Shown: piece by piece, positions 25,226 to 33,912 of the stretch | Numbering within the stretch: the first letter of the stretch is position 1 | Layout of the letters: every line of letters starts with the position of its first letter | Assembly (NCBI GenBank): GCA_002701375.1 | Contig: NZVB01000064.1 | Span: forward strand, 30,781 to 94,780 | DNA from: Cyanobium sp. NAT70 | Lineage (GTDB): Bacteria > Cyanobacteriota > Cyanobacteriia > PCC-6307 > Cyanobiaceae | DNA: 64,000 nucleotides | Direction of reading: 5' to 3' | Notes under the pieces: model-generated | The model's database searches: none | What the model saw: the letters and a program-made list of their open reading frames with translations, nothing else | What the model was told of the DNA's origin: nothing | Position numbers and translations under genes: made by a program

Positions 25226-25923
25226 GAGGCTTGGTTCAGCCAAATCAACACATCGTCCACAACAGAAGGCGTCAGCAGAACGTGACCGCAGTTCGGAACA
25301 GCCTTCACGGTGGCAGGTGTCGCCAGATGACAGCTCAAATCCTGCAGGAGATATTGCTGTGTTTCCGATGAAACAATCGCGTCTTGATCCGCTTGGATGA
25401 CCAGAACTTTGGCGTGATGCGGGCATCCATCTGGCAACCCGTCGCAGCTCGCAAGGCGATCTAAATCGTCTCGCAGACGTTGACGTCCCAGCGGAGTTAA
25501 TCCTTTGAGCAGAGGGTTCGGAGGCAGCGCTGAGCAGGGCAGTGGAGCTGCGGAGCGTTCCCAGAACTGTTGCAGCATGGCCCTGTCTTGGTTGGTCTGA
25601 AGGGCGTCCGCCATGCCTTGTAGACCGACACGTACGGCCCGGCCTCTCCGGCCGATGGGCGTAAAGCGGCTAAAGCTGTTCAGCAGAACAAGGTCTGTAG
25701 CCATGTTCAAGACGTCGGCTTTGATCAGGTGGAAGCCAAGGGAGTGGCAGATGACCACACGACGCAGGCTGGATTCCAACCAAACGGGCTGATGAGGCGT
25801 TCGATTGCCATAGCCCCGTTCCAAGCTGCTCCAGGTCCACCCCTCTGGTTCAAATCGCCTCTGCCAGACCTGCCATTGGCTGGCGTCGCCAGCCCAACCA
25901 TGCATGGCGTTGATCTGCTTCAT
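25222..25923 (-). CDS. bioK: Pimeloyl-ACP methyl ester esterase, BioK type
   Basis: A 233-aa alpha/beta hydrolase that would remove the methyl group from pimeloyl-ACP methyl ester, ending the BioC-dependent pathway. The nucleophile is S61 in ICHSLG, with Cys in place of the usual first Gly of GxSxG; the acid is probably D181 in QADQDAIV and the base H214 in NCGHVLL. Published work identified BioK as a BioH replacement in marine Synechococcus and Prochlorococcus. Assignment here rests on the cassette position between bioF and bioC and on the triad. Both ends overlap neighbours by 4 bp. Confidence 0.85.
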   Translation of the reverse strand: MKQINAMHGWAGDASQWQVWQRRFEPEGWTWSSLERGYGNRTPHQPVWLESSLRRVVICHSLGFHLIKADVLNMATDLVLLNSFSRFTPIGRRGRAVRVGLQGMADALQTNQDRAMLQQFWERSAAPLPCSALPPNPLLKGLTPLGRQRLRDDLDRLASCDGLPDGCPHHAKVLVIQADQDAIVSSETQQYLLQDLSCHLATPATVKAVPNCGHVLLTPSVVDDVLIWLNQAS

Positions 25924-27050
25924 GCAGTGGAGATGGCGTCGAGCAGACGTTCCAATGTGTCATTGGGAAGATCACGACGCAAAACAACTCGAAGTCTTGC
26001 GGTTCCTTCTGGAACGGTTGGTGGTCGGATCGCCACACAGAGCAGTCCGGCCTGTTCAAGTTGGCGTTGAAGGGCCAGGGCGCTGTCGTCAGGTCCAACA
26101 ACCAGCGGAAGAATCGGTCCGATTCCTGCTGGGCGTTGCCAGCCCTGCTGGCCCAGCGCGTTGCGCCATTGCTTGCAGCGGGCGATCAGCGTTGTGCCCC
26201 AGTGTGGATGGCGTTCGATCAGTTGAAGAGCAGCGTGAGCACCAGCCACAAGGGGCGGCGCTAAGGCTGTGGTGTAGCGGAAGGCTCCGCTGGTCTGAAG
26301 CAGCAGATCCCCCATGGCAGCATCCCCGGCGAGGAAGGCTCCCCCACTCCCAAAGGCTTTGCCAAATGTTCCGCTGATCAGCTTCACAGGCTGGGTCGAG
26401 GCATGGCAAAGGCCTCGTCCCCCTTCACCGAGCACACCCAGAGCATGCGCTTCGTCGACCAGCAGGTTGGCACCATAGTGTTCACACAGGCGGGCTAGTG
26501 CTGGGACATCTGGACTGCTTCCTTCCATGCTGAACAGGCTTTCGCTGATCACCAGGGGTGGTGTGCTGTGTTTGCTCGTTTTGAGTCGTCTCTCCAGATC
26601 GTTCCAATCGTTGTGTGCGAAGCGCTGAAGCCGAGCCCCGCTCGCTTTCACACCCACGAGCAGGGAGTGATGAATTAATCGATCAGCAAAGACCGTGCCA
26701 TGGCGGTCTGTTAAGGCGATGACAGCGGCAAGATTGGCTTGAAAACCGCTTGGGAAAAGGAGGACGCGTTCTCGACCGAGAAAATGGGCTAAAGCTTGCT
26801 CGAGCTGGTCATGCAAAGGACGGCTACCCGTCACCAGCCTCGATCCACCAGCACCGACGCCATTGCAGCGTAAAGCTTCTGATGCTGCATGAATTAAGGC
26901 TGGATGACGGCTAAGACCCAGGTAGTCATTGCTGGCAAGATCCAGCAGGGGATTGGTTGCATGTGTCCCCTGCGGTTCCAGTTGCCAGGGCGTCGCACCA
27001 GGACGCCAGGTGCGCAAAATGCGACGACGTGCTGGTTGGATGTCACTCAT
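25920..27050 (-). CDS. bioF: 8-amino-7-oxononanoate synthase
   Basis: PLP enzyme that condenses pimeloyl-ACP with alanine to form KAPA. Motifs: LLDLASNDYLGLS, AGGSRLVTGS, VDEAHALGVLG with the PLP-ring Asp D199, and the PLP lysine K231 in SGTFGKAFG. At 376 aa it is of normal length. It is the first gene of the bioF-bioK-bioC-bioD chain, so the promoter should lie just upstream of 27050 in the gene-poor region. Confidence 0.96.
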   Translation of the reverse strand: MSDIQPARRRILRTWRPGATPWQLEPQGTHATNPLLDLASNDYLGLSRHPALIHAASEALRCNGVGAGGSRLVTGSRPLHDQLEQALAHFLGRERVLLFPSGFQANLAAVIALTDRHGTVFADRLIHHSLLVGVKASGARLQRFAHNDWNDLERRLKTSKHSTPPLVISESLFSMEGSSPDVPALARLCEHYGANLLVDEAHALGVLGEGGRGLCHASTQPVKLISGTFGKAFGSGGAFLAGDAAMGDLLLQTSGAFRYTTALAPPLVAGAHAALQLIERHPHWGTTLIARCKQWRNALGQQGWQRPAGIGPILPLVVGPDDSALALQRQLEQAGLLCVAIRPPTVPEGTARLRVVLRRDLPNDTLERLLDAISTA

Positions 27051-27910
27051 TCGATCAGTCTGCGTTCCCTCCGCGTTGTCTTCCGTGTTCTCTCAGGGGT
27101 GAGCGTGATATTCCTTCAGCCGTTTGTTCTGCCGGCTACAAGAGTGTTTTGGTCTGAGGCAGACTCAGCACAGGCTTTGTCAGTGTGATTGGCCATGGTT
27201 TGAAAAAACACGAGCGTGGTGAAGTGTCGTGGTTAGATGTTGGATTGATGTTGATTGAATGGCTAGGGAGTTGAAGATTTCCTGCCACCCTGCCTCGTTG
27301 AAACGAAATCAATAATTCTGATGGTAAATGTTGTTAGGCGTCTAAATCTATTCGTCTGAATTGACGCTTCTATTGGCTTGCTTGCCGGTGATTGAGGCTT
27401 TTTCTGTATCGCTTTGTCCTTTGTCCGCCAAACTGCGTGCCGTTTGGGTCACGCTTGGCTAGTAGCTGATTGTGTTGGGAATGGGATGAATATGTCTACA
27501 TTCTATTGCTGTCCCATGTGACGTGTGGGTCGAATTTTGTGATTATCAGTTTGAAATCTCGACGTTGTGATGTCACCTTTTGCAGTCAATCAAGCGATGT
27601 GCCGTTGATGAATGTTTTCGTTAACGTTGGTGGTCAAAGAAGAAGAAAAGATCTGCTTCAACAAGATTCCATGCTTGGAACCGCTTGATCGCAACGATAC
27701 TCAGGAGACGTGTTGCTGATTGATTGCATGTCGTATTTACTCAGTGTATCTCTGTCAACACAGTAAAATTAAACCTTGAATAACGTGATTGGCTATCAAT
27801 GTTAATAAGGTTGCGGATTTGTGCAAACAGAGAGGCTTGTTTAGGTTGACGGCGAGATCGAAAATTAATTTTGAGGGTAAGAATATCCAGATCTCGCCGA
27901 TTAAAGTGAG
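27051..27910. other. Gene-poor region between bioF and the DUF3303 gene
   Basis: About 860 bp with no convincing protein gene. Only a 72-codon frame at 27470-27688 is open, and its composition is not protein-like. The first part must hold the bioF promoter. On the minus strand a TTGACA hexamer (complement of 27753-27758) has a weak -10-like TACGAC 17 bases further on (complement of 27730-27735), which could drive a non-coding transcript. The right end holds the stem-loop at 27850-27899. The region is richer in A+T than its neighbours. Confidence 0.5.
27850..27899 (-). terminator. Stem-loop downstream of the DUF3303 gene
   Basis: A perfect 10-bp inverted repeat, CGGCGAGATC (27850-27859) and GATCTCGCCG (27890-27899), encloses a 30-base loop. 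The loop itself contains the 12-bp palindrome AAAATTAATTTT (27861-27872). It starts 11 bases after the stop of the minus-strand DUF3303 gene, the right place for a terminator or 3'-end stabiliser. There is no long T-run after the stem on that strand, so it is not a textbook intrinsic terminator. Confidence 0.5.
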
Positions 27911-28231
27911 TTAGCTGTTCATTGCAGCGAATAAATCTTTGTGATAGTCAACTACATCTTGGCAGCTAATTACTGGAGTAAACTCGATCACGATTCCGAA
28001 TTGAGCACGCCATGGTGCAAAGTGAGCGAAAAGTTGTTTGTCGCTCTCGGCTCTGCACAGCACAACAACGCGTCCTTCGCCTGGAGCATGGACGCGAAAA
28101 AGAAGTTCAAATCCTTCGAATTTGTCTTCTTTGGCCATGGCACCACTCTCCCAAAGCTCAATAAACTTTGCATATGCGGACTTCTGCAGTTCAATATCTT
28201 CAAATTGACAGTCTGCTAGAAAGAGCTGCAT
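27911..28231 (-). CDS. DUF3303 family protein
   Basis: A 106-aa soluble protein of a family common in marine picocyanobacteria. Recognised by MQLFLADCQFEDIELQKSAY, then FEGFELLFRVHAPGEGRVVV, CRAESDKQLFAHFAPWRAQ and the FTPVISCQDVVDY end. The fold resembles ferredoxin-like dimeric alpha-beta barrel proteins. Function unknown. It stands alone in an A+T-rich region, flanked by a hairpin at its 3' end. Confidence 0.8.
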   Translation of the reverse strand: MQLFLADCQFEDIELQKSAYAKFIELWESGAMAKEDKFEGFELLFRVHAPGEGRVVVLCRAESDKQLFAHFAPWRAQFGIVIEFTPVISCQDVVDYHKDLFAAMNS

Positions 28232-28428
28232 GGTCGAAATGAGAACAACGAACCAGATTAGGCATCGAAACCAAGTATTGCTTGGCGTTGTGACATTTGA
28301 GTTGAATCATTTTTGACTTTCACTTCATCTGTGCGGAATGATCGTCAATTCATTCTTCTGTGCTTGATATGCCATGCGCAGTGAAGGCAGCAACGACGTC
28401 TCTTCCCGTAGCTAAGCAGCAGTAAGAA
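28232..28428. other. Spacer upstream of the DUF3303 gene
   Basis: About 200 bp between the DUF3303 start and the 33-aa ORF, both on the minus strand. It should hold the DUF3303 promoter, but I see no clear paired -35/-10 boxes. Confidence 0.35.
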
Positions 28429-28530
28429 TTAAGTCTGTGATGGTTCGCTGACGATCAGTTTGTACAGCCACAGGGCACTGCAAGCCAGACTGAAGGATAG
28501 TAAAACGGTCAAGAGGTCAAGGGTCGTCAT
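28429..28530 (-). CDS. Possible 33-aa single-pass membrane protein
   Basis: A short frame from ATG 28530 to TAA, consisting of TLDLLTVLLSFSLACSALWL plus a short polar tail. This is the size and shape of small photosynthetic-complex subunits (Pet, Psb, Ndh), but I cannot match it to a known one. A TATAAA box (complement of 28549-28554) lies 18 bases upstream of the ATG and could serve as a -10 element. The coding status is unproven; conservation would decide. Confidence 0.4.
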   Translation of the reverse strand: MTTLDLLTVLLSFSLACSALWLYKLIVSEPSQT

Positions 28531-28620
28531 GATTTGTTACATGCTTGTACCTTTATAGCGGCTAGGGCGCTTCTGCGTGTTTCAGCCTTGATTCCGAGAC
28601 GGCTTCTTTAGGATTAACCC

Positions 28621-31398
28621 ATGAGTTCAATGGCGCCGGTCACGACACTCCCCGACGCCAAGTTGCCTTCTCCGACCTCTGGCATCGATCCGAGCAGTAT
28701 CTATCCATTTCAATTGGATGGTTTTCAGCTTGAAGCCATTGATGCCCTGAATCAAGGCCAATCTCTGGTGGTCAGCGCTCCGACCGGCTCAGGCAAGACC
28801 TTGATTGGTGAGTACGCCATCCATCGGGCACTCGCGCATGGGCAGAAAGTGTTTTATACGACTCCTTTAAAGGCTCTCTCCAATCAGAAATTGCGTGATT
28901 TCCGTGATCAGTTTGGTGAGCATAACGTTGGTTTGATGACCGGAGATCTGAGTGTTAATCGGGAGGCCTCGATTGTGGTGATGACCACGGAGATCTTTAG
29001 AAACATGCTCTACGCAGAAGCTGATGAGCAGGATGACCCCTTAGCCGATGTCGAAGCGGTTGTTCTGGATGAGTGTCATTACATGAACGACTCTCAGCGG
29101 GGAACAGTTTGGGAGGAATCGATCATTCATTGTCCGCCTGTCGTGCAACTGGTGGCTCTATCTGCCACGGTCGCCAATGCCGGTCAGCTCACTGACTGGA
29201 TTGAGAAAGTTCATGGCCCAACACAGCTCATCTTGAGCGATCACAGGCCTGTCCCATTGCGGTTCAGTTTTTGCAGTGCTAAGGGCCTTCATCCCCTCCT
29301 GAATGACCAAGGCACGGGTCTTCATCCGAACTGCAAGGTCTGGCGAGCGCCCAAGGGCCATCAGCGCAAGGGTCGCTCGGCAAGACCGCCGCAGCCTGAG
29401 CCTCCTCCGATTGCATTTGTGGTCTCTCAAATGGCTGAGCGGGAGATGTTGCCCGCCATTTATTTCATTTTTAGTCGCCGCGGTTGTGACAAAGCAGTCC
29501 GTGATCTCGGCAAGCAATGTCTGGTCACCAGAGAGGAACAGGCTCGCATTCACGCTCGTTTGATGGCTTACAGCGAGGCCAATGTCGAAGCGGTTCGAGA
29601 CGGCATTCATGTCGATGCTCTCTTGCGTGGGATTGCTGCTCATCACGCCGGAGTTTTACCGGCCTGGAAGGAATTAATCGAGGAGTTGTTCCAACAGGGA
29701 CTTGTCAAAGTGGTGTTTGCCACGGAAACCCTGGCGGCTGGGATCAACATGCCAGCCCGCAGCACAGTGATCGCATCACTTTCCAAACGCACTGAGCGCG
29801 GTCATCGACCTCTGATGGGAAGTGAGTTTCTGCAAATGGCTGGTCGGGCCGGACGCCGTGGTCTGGATTCGAGAGGGTATGTAGTCACTGTCCAGAATCG
29901 TTTCGAGGGGGTTCGCGAGGCAGGACAACTCGCCACAAGTCCGGCAGATCCTCTGGTGAGTCAGTTCACGCCGAGCTACGGCATGGTGCTTAATCTTTTG
30001 CAGCGCCACGATCTTGAGAAGGCCAAAGAATTGGTGGAGCGCAGTTTTGGTCGCTATTTGGCCAGTCTTGATTTAGTGGATGAAGAGGAGACGCTTGCTC
30101 AATTGCGATTGCAGTTGGCCCAGTTGGAGGGTGTGGCTGGAGATGTCCCCTGGGAGGATTTTGAGAACTATGAAAAGGTTCGCGGCCGTTTGCGAGAGGA
30201 GAGGCGCTTACTGCGGATCTTGCAACAGCAGGCGGAAGAAACCTTGGCCAATGAACTCACACTCGCACTCCAATTCGCGAGTAATGGAACGTTGGTGAGT
30301 TTGAAGGCACCGCAGCTGCGCGGACGGGTCACTCCAGCTGTCATTGTCGACAAGGTGGATGGCCCTGGGCAGTTCCCACTGTTGCTTTGCCTCACCGATG
30401 AAAATCTCTGGATTTTGCTTCCCTGTCAGGCGGTCGTCAGCTTGCATGCTGAATTGAGTTGCCTGCAAGTGGATGGTGTCAGCTCCCCTGATTTACAGCG
30501 CTCAGGAGAACTGCGCCATGGCGATCAGCACAGTGGTGGACTGTCGCTTGCCGTTGCCCATATGGCTCGTCGACATGACATGACGACACCTCAATACGAT
30601 TTGGCTGGAGAAGTGCTCACTCAGGCTCGTTTGGTTCAGCAACTTGAGCAGGACCAGGAGCAACATCCTGCCCATCGCTGGGGTGACCGCAAACAGCTCA
30701 AGAAGCATCGCCGTCGGATGGAGGAGCTGGAGGGGGAAATCGAGGAGCGACAACGTGTGCTCCACCATCGGGCCAACCGCCACTGGGAGACGTTTTTGGC
30801 TCTCATTGAGATTTTGCGACAGTTTGGCTGTTTGGACGACTTAGTGCCAACAGAGATTGGGCGCACCGTTGCTGCGCTGCGGGGGGATAACGAGCTCTGG
30901 CTTGGTTTGGCATTAATGAGCGGTCATCTCGATGAATTGCAACCGTCTGAATTGGCGGCTGTGTTTGAGGCCATCAGCACCGAAGTCAATCGTCCGGACC
31001 TCTGGAGTGGCTTTCCGCCGCCCCCAGCGGCAGAGGAAGTGATGCACGATTTGGCTGGTCTTCGTCGGGAACTGTTGCGGGCGCAGGAACGGCGCGATGT
31101 TGTGGTGCCGGCCTGGTGGGAGCCTGAGTTGATGGGGCTTGTGGAGGCGTGGGCCAATGGTTGTGGTTGGGCAGATCTGATTGCAAATACCTCGCTTGAT
31201 GAAGGGGATGTGGTGAGAATCATGCGGCGCACCGTTGATCTGCTGGCTCAGGTTCCCTATTGCGAAGCAATCAGTGAACAGTTGCGGAGCCATGCTCGCG
31301 AGGCACTCAACGCGATTAATCGTTTTCCGGTTGCTGAGGCTGAGGATCTGCGCTCACAGTCCGGTGGCCTTAATCCAGCCACCGAGCGTCTGGTTTGA
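28621..31398 (+). CDS. Ski2/Mtr4-like DEAD/DEAH-box RNA helicase
   Basis: A 925-aa superfamily 2 helicase. Walker A APTGSGKT is at residues 53-60, the DECH box in VVLDECHYMND near 150, SAT in LSATVAN, and motif VI QMAGRAGRRG at about 405-414. The C-terminal third has the DSHCT-type helical domain found in Mtr4/Ski2 RNA helicases, with helical segments around 640-720. Cyanobacteria and plastids carry such a protein, with a proposed role in RNA processing; the exact substrate is not established. It is preceded by a 90-bp spacer. Confidence 0.93.
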   Translation: MSSMAPVTTLPDAKLPSPTSGIDPSSIYPFQLDGFQLEAIDALNQGQSLVVSAPTGSGKTLIGEYAIHRALAHGQKVFYTTPLKALSNQKLRDFRDQFGEHNVGLMTGDLSVNREASIVVMTTEIFRNMLYAEADEQDDPLADVEAVVLDECHYMNDSQRGTVWEESIIHCPPVVQLVALSATVANAGQLTDWIEKVHGPTQLILSDHRPVPLRFSFCSAKGLHPLLNDQGTGLHPNCKVWRAPKGHQRKGRSARPPQPEPPPIAFVVSQMAEREMLPAIYFIFSRRGCDKAVRDLGKQCLVTREEQARIHARLMAYSEANVEAVRDGIHVDALLRGIAAHHAGVLPAWKELIEELFQQGLVKVVFATETLAAGINMPARSTVIASLSKRTERGHRPLMGSEFLQMAGRAGRRGLDSRGYVVTVQNRFEGVREAGQLATSPADPLVSQFTPSYGMVLNLLQRHDLEKAKELVERSFGRYLASLDLVDEEETLAQLRLQLAQLEGVAGDVPWEDFENYEKVRGRLREERRLLRILQQQAEETLANELTLALQFASNGTLVSLKAPQLRGRVTPAVIVDKVDGPGQFPLLLCLTDENLWILLPCQAVVSLHAELSCLQVDGVSSPDLQRSGELRHGDQHSGGLSLAVAHMARRHDMTTPQYDLAGEVLTQARLVQQLEQDQEQHPAHRWGDRKQLKKHRRRMEELEGEIEERQRVLHHRANRHWETFLALIEILRQFGCLDDLVPTEIGRTVAALRGDNELWLGLALMSGHLDELQPSELAAVFEAISTEVNRPDLWSGFPPPPAAEEVMHDLAGLRRELLRAQERRDVVVPAWWEPELMGLVEAWANGCGWADLIANTSLDEGDVVRIMRRTVDLLAQVPYCEAISEQLRSHAREALNAINRFPVAEAEDLRSQSGGLNPATERLV

Positions 31399-31598
31399 AG
31401 CATTTTGGGGCTGGACGCATCTTGCCAAGCAGCCAAGATTTGACCCAGCACGGTGAGTCTTTTGAGGCAATTGCGTTTGGCTGCGGATGACACAGCCAGC
31501 GGGGCGGCTGTCATGTCTATTCGGACTGTATTTGTCCAGGGTTCTTGAATTGACAAAGGCCCTGTAGCCGTTCGTCTTGTCATCGCCTGATTCGATCC

Positions 31599-32159
31599 AT
31601 GGCAGCATCAGTGCTTCAGTGCTCAGATCAACACCGTTGTGAGGTTCCACTCAAGGAGATCTCTCTGGATCAATTGCGATGTTTCTTCGCGGAACCATAT
31701 CGACCAATGGCTGCTTTGCTACATCGAAAAAAGCTTAAACATCTAGCTAATCATCGCTTTTTGTATTCATCTAGGCCGTATAAAATATTGCGATATGAGA
31801 TTCAGCCTCAAGTTGTTTTAGTGGTCAAATCCAATACAGATCGTATGGAGATCGAATTTGAAAGTTGCGAAATTTCTGGTCTAGGTGGGTTTGAAAAAAC
31901 TGTTCAATTCCGTTGTCATGCCACGTTGACTCTTGCTCCATTATTGGTGTCTGCTGATGCCGTGGCCAGTCTTCGCTTACAAAAGATTGGAGTCGCATCG
32001 GTCATTCCAGATGCGATGCTTTTAAAGATTGGTCGCAAAGCGTTGAGGCTGGTTTTTGCTCGTTTGCAAGATCGTTGTCAGCGTCGTCTCCCTAGAGCTC
32101 TCCATCAATGGGCTCAACAAGATGGCAAGACAAACGAATCAAGTCAGATTGATGTGTGA
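31599..32159 (+). CDS. DUF1997 family protein
   Basis: A 186-aa protein of a family shared by cyanobacteria and plants. Visible features: PYRPMAALLHRKKLKHLANHR, RFLYSSRPYKILRYEIQPQVV, and a C-terminal basic helical segment. Function unknown. A 200-bp spacer without genes separates it from the helicase. It precedes the export cassette but is 91 bp from it, with stem-forming sequence between, so it is probably a separate transcription unit. Confidence 0.75.
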   Translation: MAASVLQCSDQHRCEVPLKEISLDQLRCFFAEPYRPMAALLHRKKLKHLANHRFLYSSRPYKILRYEIQPQVVLVVKSNTDRMEIEFESCEISGLGGFEKTVQFRCHATLTLAPLLVSADAVASLRLQKIGVASVIPDAMLLKIGRKALRLVFARLQDRCQRRLPRALHQWAQQDGKTNESSQIDV

Positions 32160-32172
32160 CTCGGTTGAATGT

Positions 32173-32250
32173 CTTCAATCTAGATTTGAAGCAATCTTCT
32201 TTTTGTTGAGAAGACTTTGTTTTTAATGGTATGATTCAGCCGTTCATAGC
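32173..32250 (+). promoter_or_regulatory. Spacer ahead of the export cassette
   Basis: The spacer has two imperfect dyads: CTTCAA/TTGAAG around a TCTAGA core (32173-32191), and TCTTC/GAAGA around a T-rich loop followed by CTTTGTTTTTA. The second resembles a weak terminator for the DUF1997 gene. A TATGAT hexamer at 32229-32234 sits 17 bp ahead of the KpsT-like ATG and is a candidate -10 box for the cassette. All three assignments are inference from pattern. Confidence 0.3.
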
Positions 32251-33057
32251 ATGAGTACCCGATTGAATGCCATCACTGGCGCCAACGTGTCTCTTGACGT
32301 TGAGAATGTTGTATTGCGTTGTAAGCGCAGGGAGACGGTGTTTTTGACACCACCTTGGACGATGTCATTTCGTCGGGGAGATCATGTTGCCATTCTCTCT
32401 AGCAGTCGCAGAATGAGAGATGTTTTTATCGGTTCTTTGTACGGTTTGGTTGCTCCAGTCTCAGGCTCGATTGTTAGTCATGGGACGGTTAGCTGGCCAG
32501 TTGGTTTGAAGGGCGGTTTGGATGGAAAGTTGACCTTAATTCAGAATTTGCGATTTTTAGCGGGTGTTTATGAGGAATTGTTGGCTCCATTGAATGTTGA
32601 AAGGTTTTTGCAAACATTTCTTGATCTTGCTGGCCTTTCTTCTGGTCAAATGTTGAAAGATTTGAAATCAAAAGATCAAAAGATGTTTTTCGCAATTGCC
32701 TCTCTTGCTTTCTCTTTCGATACGTTCTTAGTTCCTACGGCACAGTTTCTTCAAGGGGGAGTAAAGGATAAATTGGTTCAATGTATCAAGGCTGTGTTTG
32801 AGGATAGAATTGAAAATCGTTGTATGATTACATCGACAACCAATAAGGATTTTCAAAAACAGTATTGCAATAAAGGCATTGTTATTGATGAGGCAGGAGC
32901 GATGGCATTCCAGGGTGATTTGAATGAGTGTTATGGTTGGCTTGAAGCGGCCAGTGATTCTGTATCGAAAGAGGAGGATGATAGTGTCGATGAAAGTGTT
33001 TTCCTGGAAGAGCTTTCGAATGAAGACAGAGATCCTGAGCTCCTTGATATCATTTGA
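32251..33057 (+). CDS. KpsT/Wzt-like ABC transporter subunit lacking ATPase motifs
   Basis: The 268-aa protein follows the layout of the ATPase of capsule exporters: RRGDHVAILS, then APVSGSIVSHGTVSWPVGLK, GKLTLIQNLRFLAGVY, a helical domain, and KGIVIDEAGAMAFQGDLNEC. The catalytic motifs are all replaced. Where the P-loop (G-x-x-G-x-G-K-S/T) should be, about residues 50-58, stands SSSRRMRDV. The signature region reads LKSKDQKMFF (138-147). Walker B is FDTFLVPTA (156-164) without Asp-Glu, and the switch His is absent (ITSTTN, 193-198). The frame is intact and has an acidic C-terminal tail. It is probably a non-hydrolysing pseudo-ATPase paired with the permease 6 bp downstream. Confidence 0.75.
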   Translation: MSTRLNAITGANVSLDVENVVLRCKRRETVFLTPPWTMSFRRGDHVAILSSSRRMRDVFIGSLYGLVAPVSGSIVSHGTVSWPVGLKGGLDGKLTLIQNLRFLAGVYEELLAPLNVERFLQTFLDLAGLSSGQMLKDLKSKDQKMFFAIASLAFSFDTFLVPTAQFLQGGVKDKLVQCIKAVFEDRIENRCMITSTTNKDFQKQYCNKGIVIDEAGAMAFQGDLNECYGWLEAASDSVSKEEDDSVDESVFLEELSNEDRDPELLDII

Positions 33058-33063
33058 TTCATC

Positions 33064-33912
33064 ATGTTTAACTTCTTGCGATTAGCTCTTACCAAGCTCC
33101 AAACCCAAATTTCTATTATTCTTGCGGTATCTGTTTATGCGCGAAATAGACGAGCTTCAGATAGTGCGTTTGGTTCTTGGGAGCCGGTTATTCAACCACT
33201 GCAATTATTGTTCTTTTTAATTGTATTGAGGGTTGGCTTGAAGCTTGTGTTCAAAGGAGGAGGCTTGATGACTCCTCAGGTTGGTGTGATTACATCTGAT
33301 TTGTTTTTCAATCCGATTCTCTTCCTTGGGACGGGCATATCCATAGTTTTTCTTTTCCGCATGATTGCTCTAAAAGCAATCAATGGGTTGAAGTTAAAAG
33401 CACCTCTTTTTTATGCGAGAATCAGTCCATTGGATATTGTTTTGGCTGAAGCGTTGAATGATGTTAGGGCATTGGCATCGATGGCTCTGATTATTTTATC
33501 TTTAACATGGTTTTTTACATGGAGCTTTCGATTTGATAGGCCTGGTCTGGCAATTAGCGCTTATCTTTTGACGGTAATCATGGCCGTTGGTTTCGGCATT
33601 TGTGTGTTGTTTGTTGGCCAATACTTGCCTGCGTTGAAAAGAATTGTCAAGCGTATTCTTCAACGCATCATTTTGTGGACCTCTGGTGTCTTCTTTGCAA
33701 CGTTTGAAGTGCCGGCTCAGCTTCGGCAATTCGTTACATGGAATCCAATTCTTCACGGTGTTGAGTTGTTTCGTTATTCCATTAATGATTCCTATCCAAT
33801 TCCTGGGATTTCCTTCACCTATTTGCTGACTTGTTCGCTTTTGTGTGCTAGCTTTGCTCTACTTTTATACCGTGTAAACGAATCCATGCTGCTCACAAGT
33901 AGCGATGATTAA
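33064..33912 (+). CDS. KpsM-like ABC-2 type polysaccharide export permease
   Basis: A 282-aa inner-membrane permease with six or so hydrophobic segments. The family-typical C-terminal stretch FVTWNPILHGVELFRYSIND, just before the last helices, is the ABC-2 polyol-phosphate/capsule exporter signature. It would move a lipid-linked polysaccharide across the inner membrane. It lies between the KpsT-like and KpsE-like genes; its stop overlaps the latter by 8 bp. Base composition is clearly more A+T-rich than the flanking housekeeping genes. Confidence 0.85.
   Translation: MFNFLRLALTKLQTQISIILAVSVYARNRRASDSAFGSWEPVIQPLQLLFFLIVLRVGLKLVFKGGGLMTPQVGVITSDLFFNPILFLGTGISIVFLFRMIALKAINGLKLKAPLFYARISPLDIVLAEALNDVRALASMALIILSLTWFFTWSFRFDRPGLAISAYLLTVIMAVGFGICVLFVGQYLPALKRIVKRILQRIILWTSGVFFATFEVPAQLRQFVTWNPILHGVELFRYSINDSYPIPGISFTYLLTCSLLCASFALLLYRVNESMLLTSSDD

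Noticed and set aside
27470-27688. 72-codon plus-strand frame in the gene-poor region
   Set aside because: Unlikely composition (many Cys and Ser), no ribosome-binding site and no recognisable fold.
32251-33057. KpsT-like gene as a pseudogene
   Set aside because: No stop or frameshift, full family length, tight spacing to the permease; motif loss alone does not show decay.
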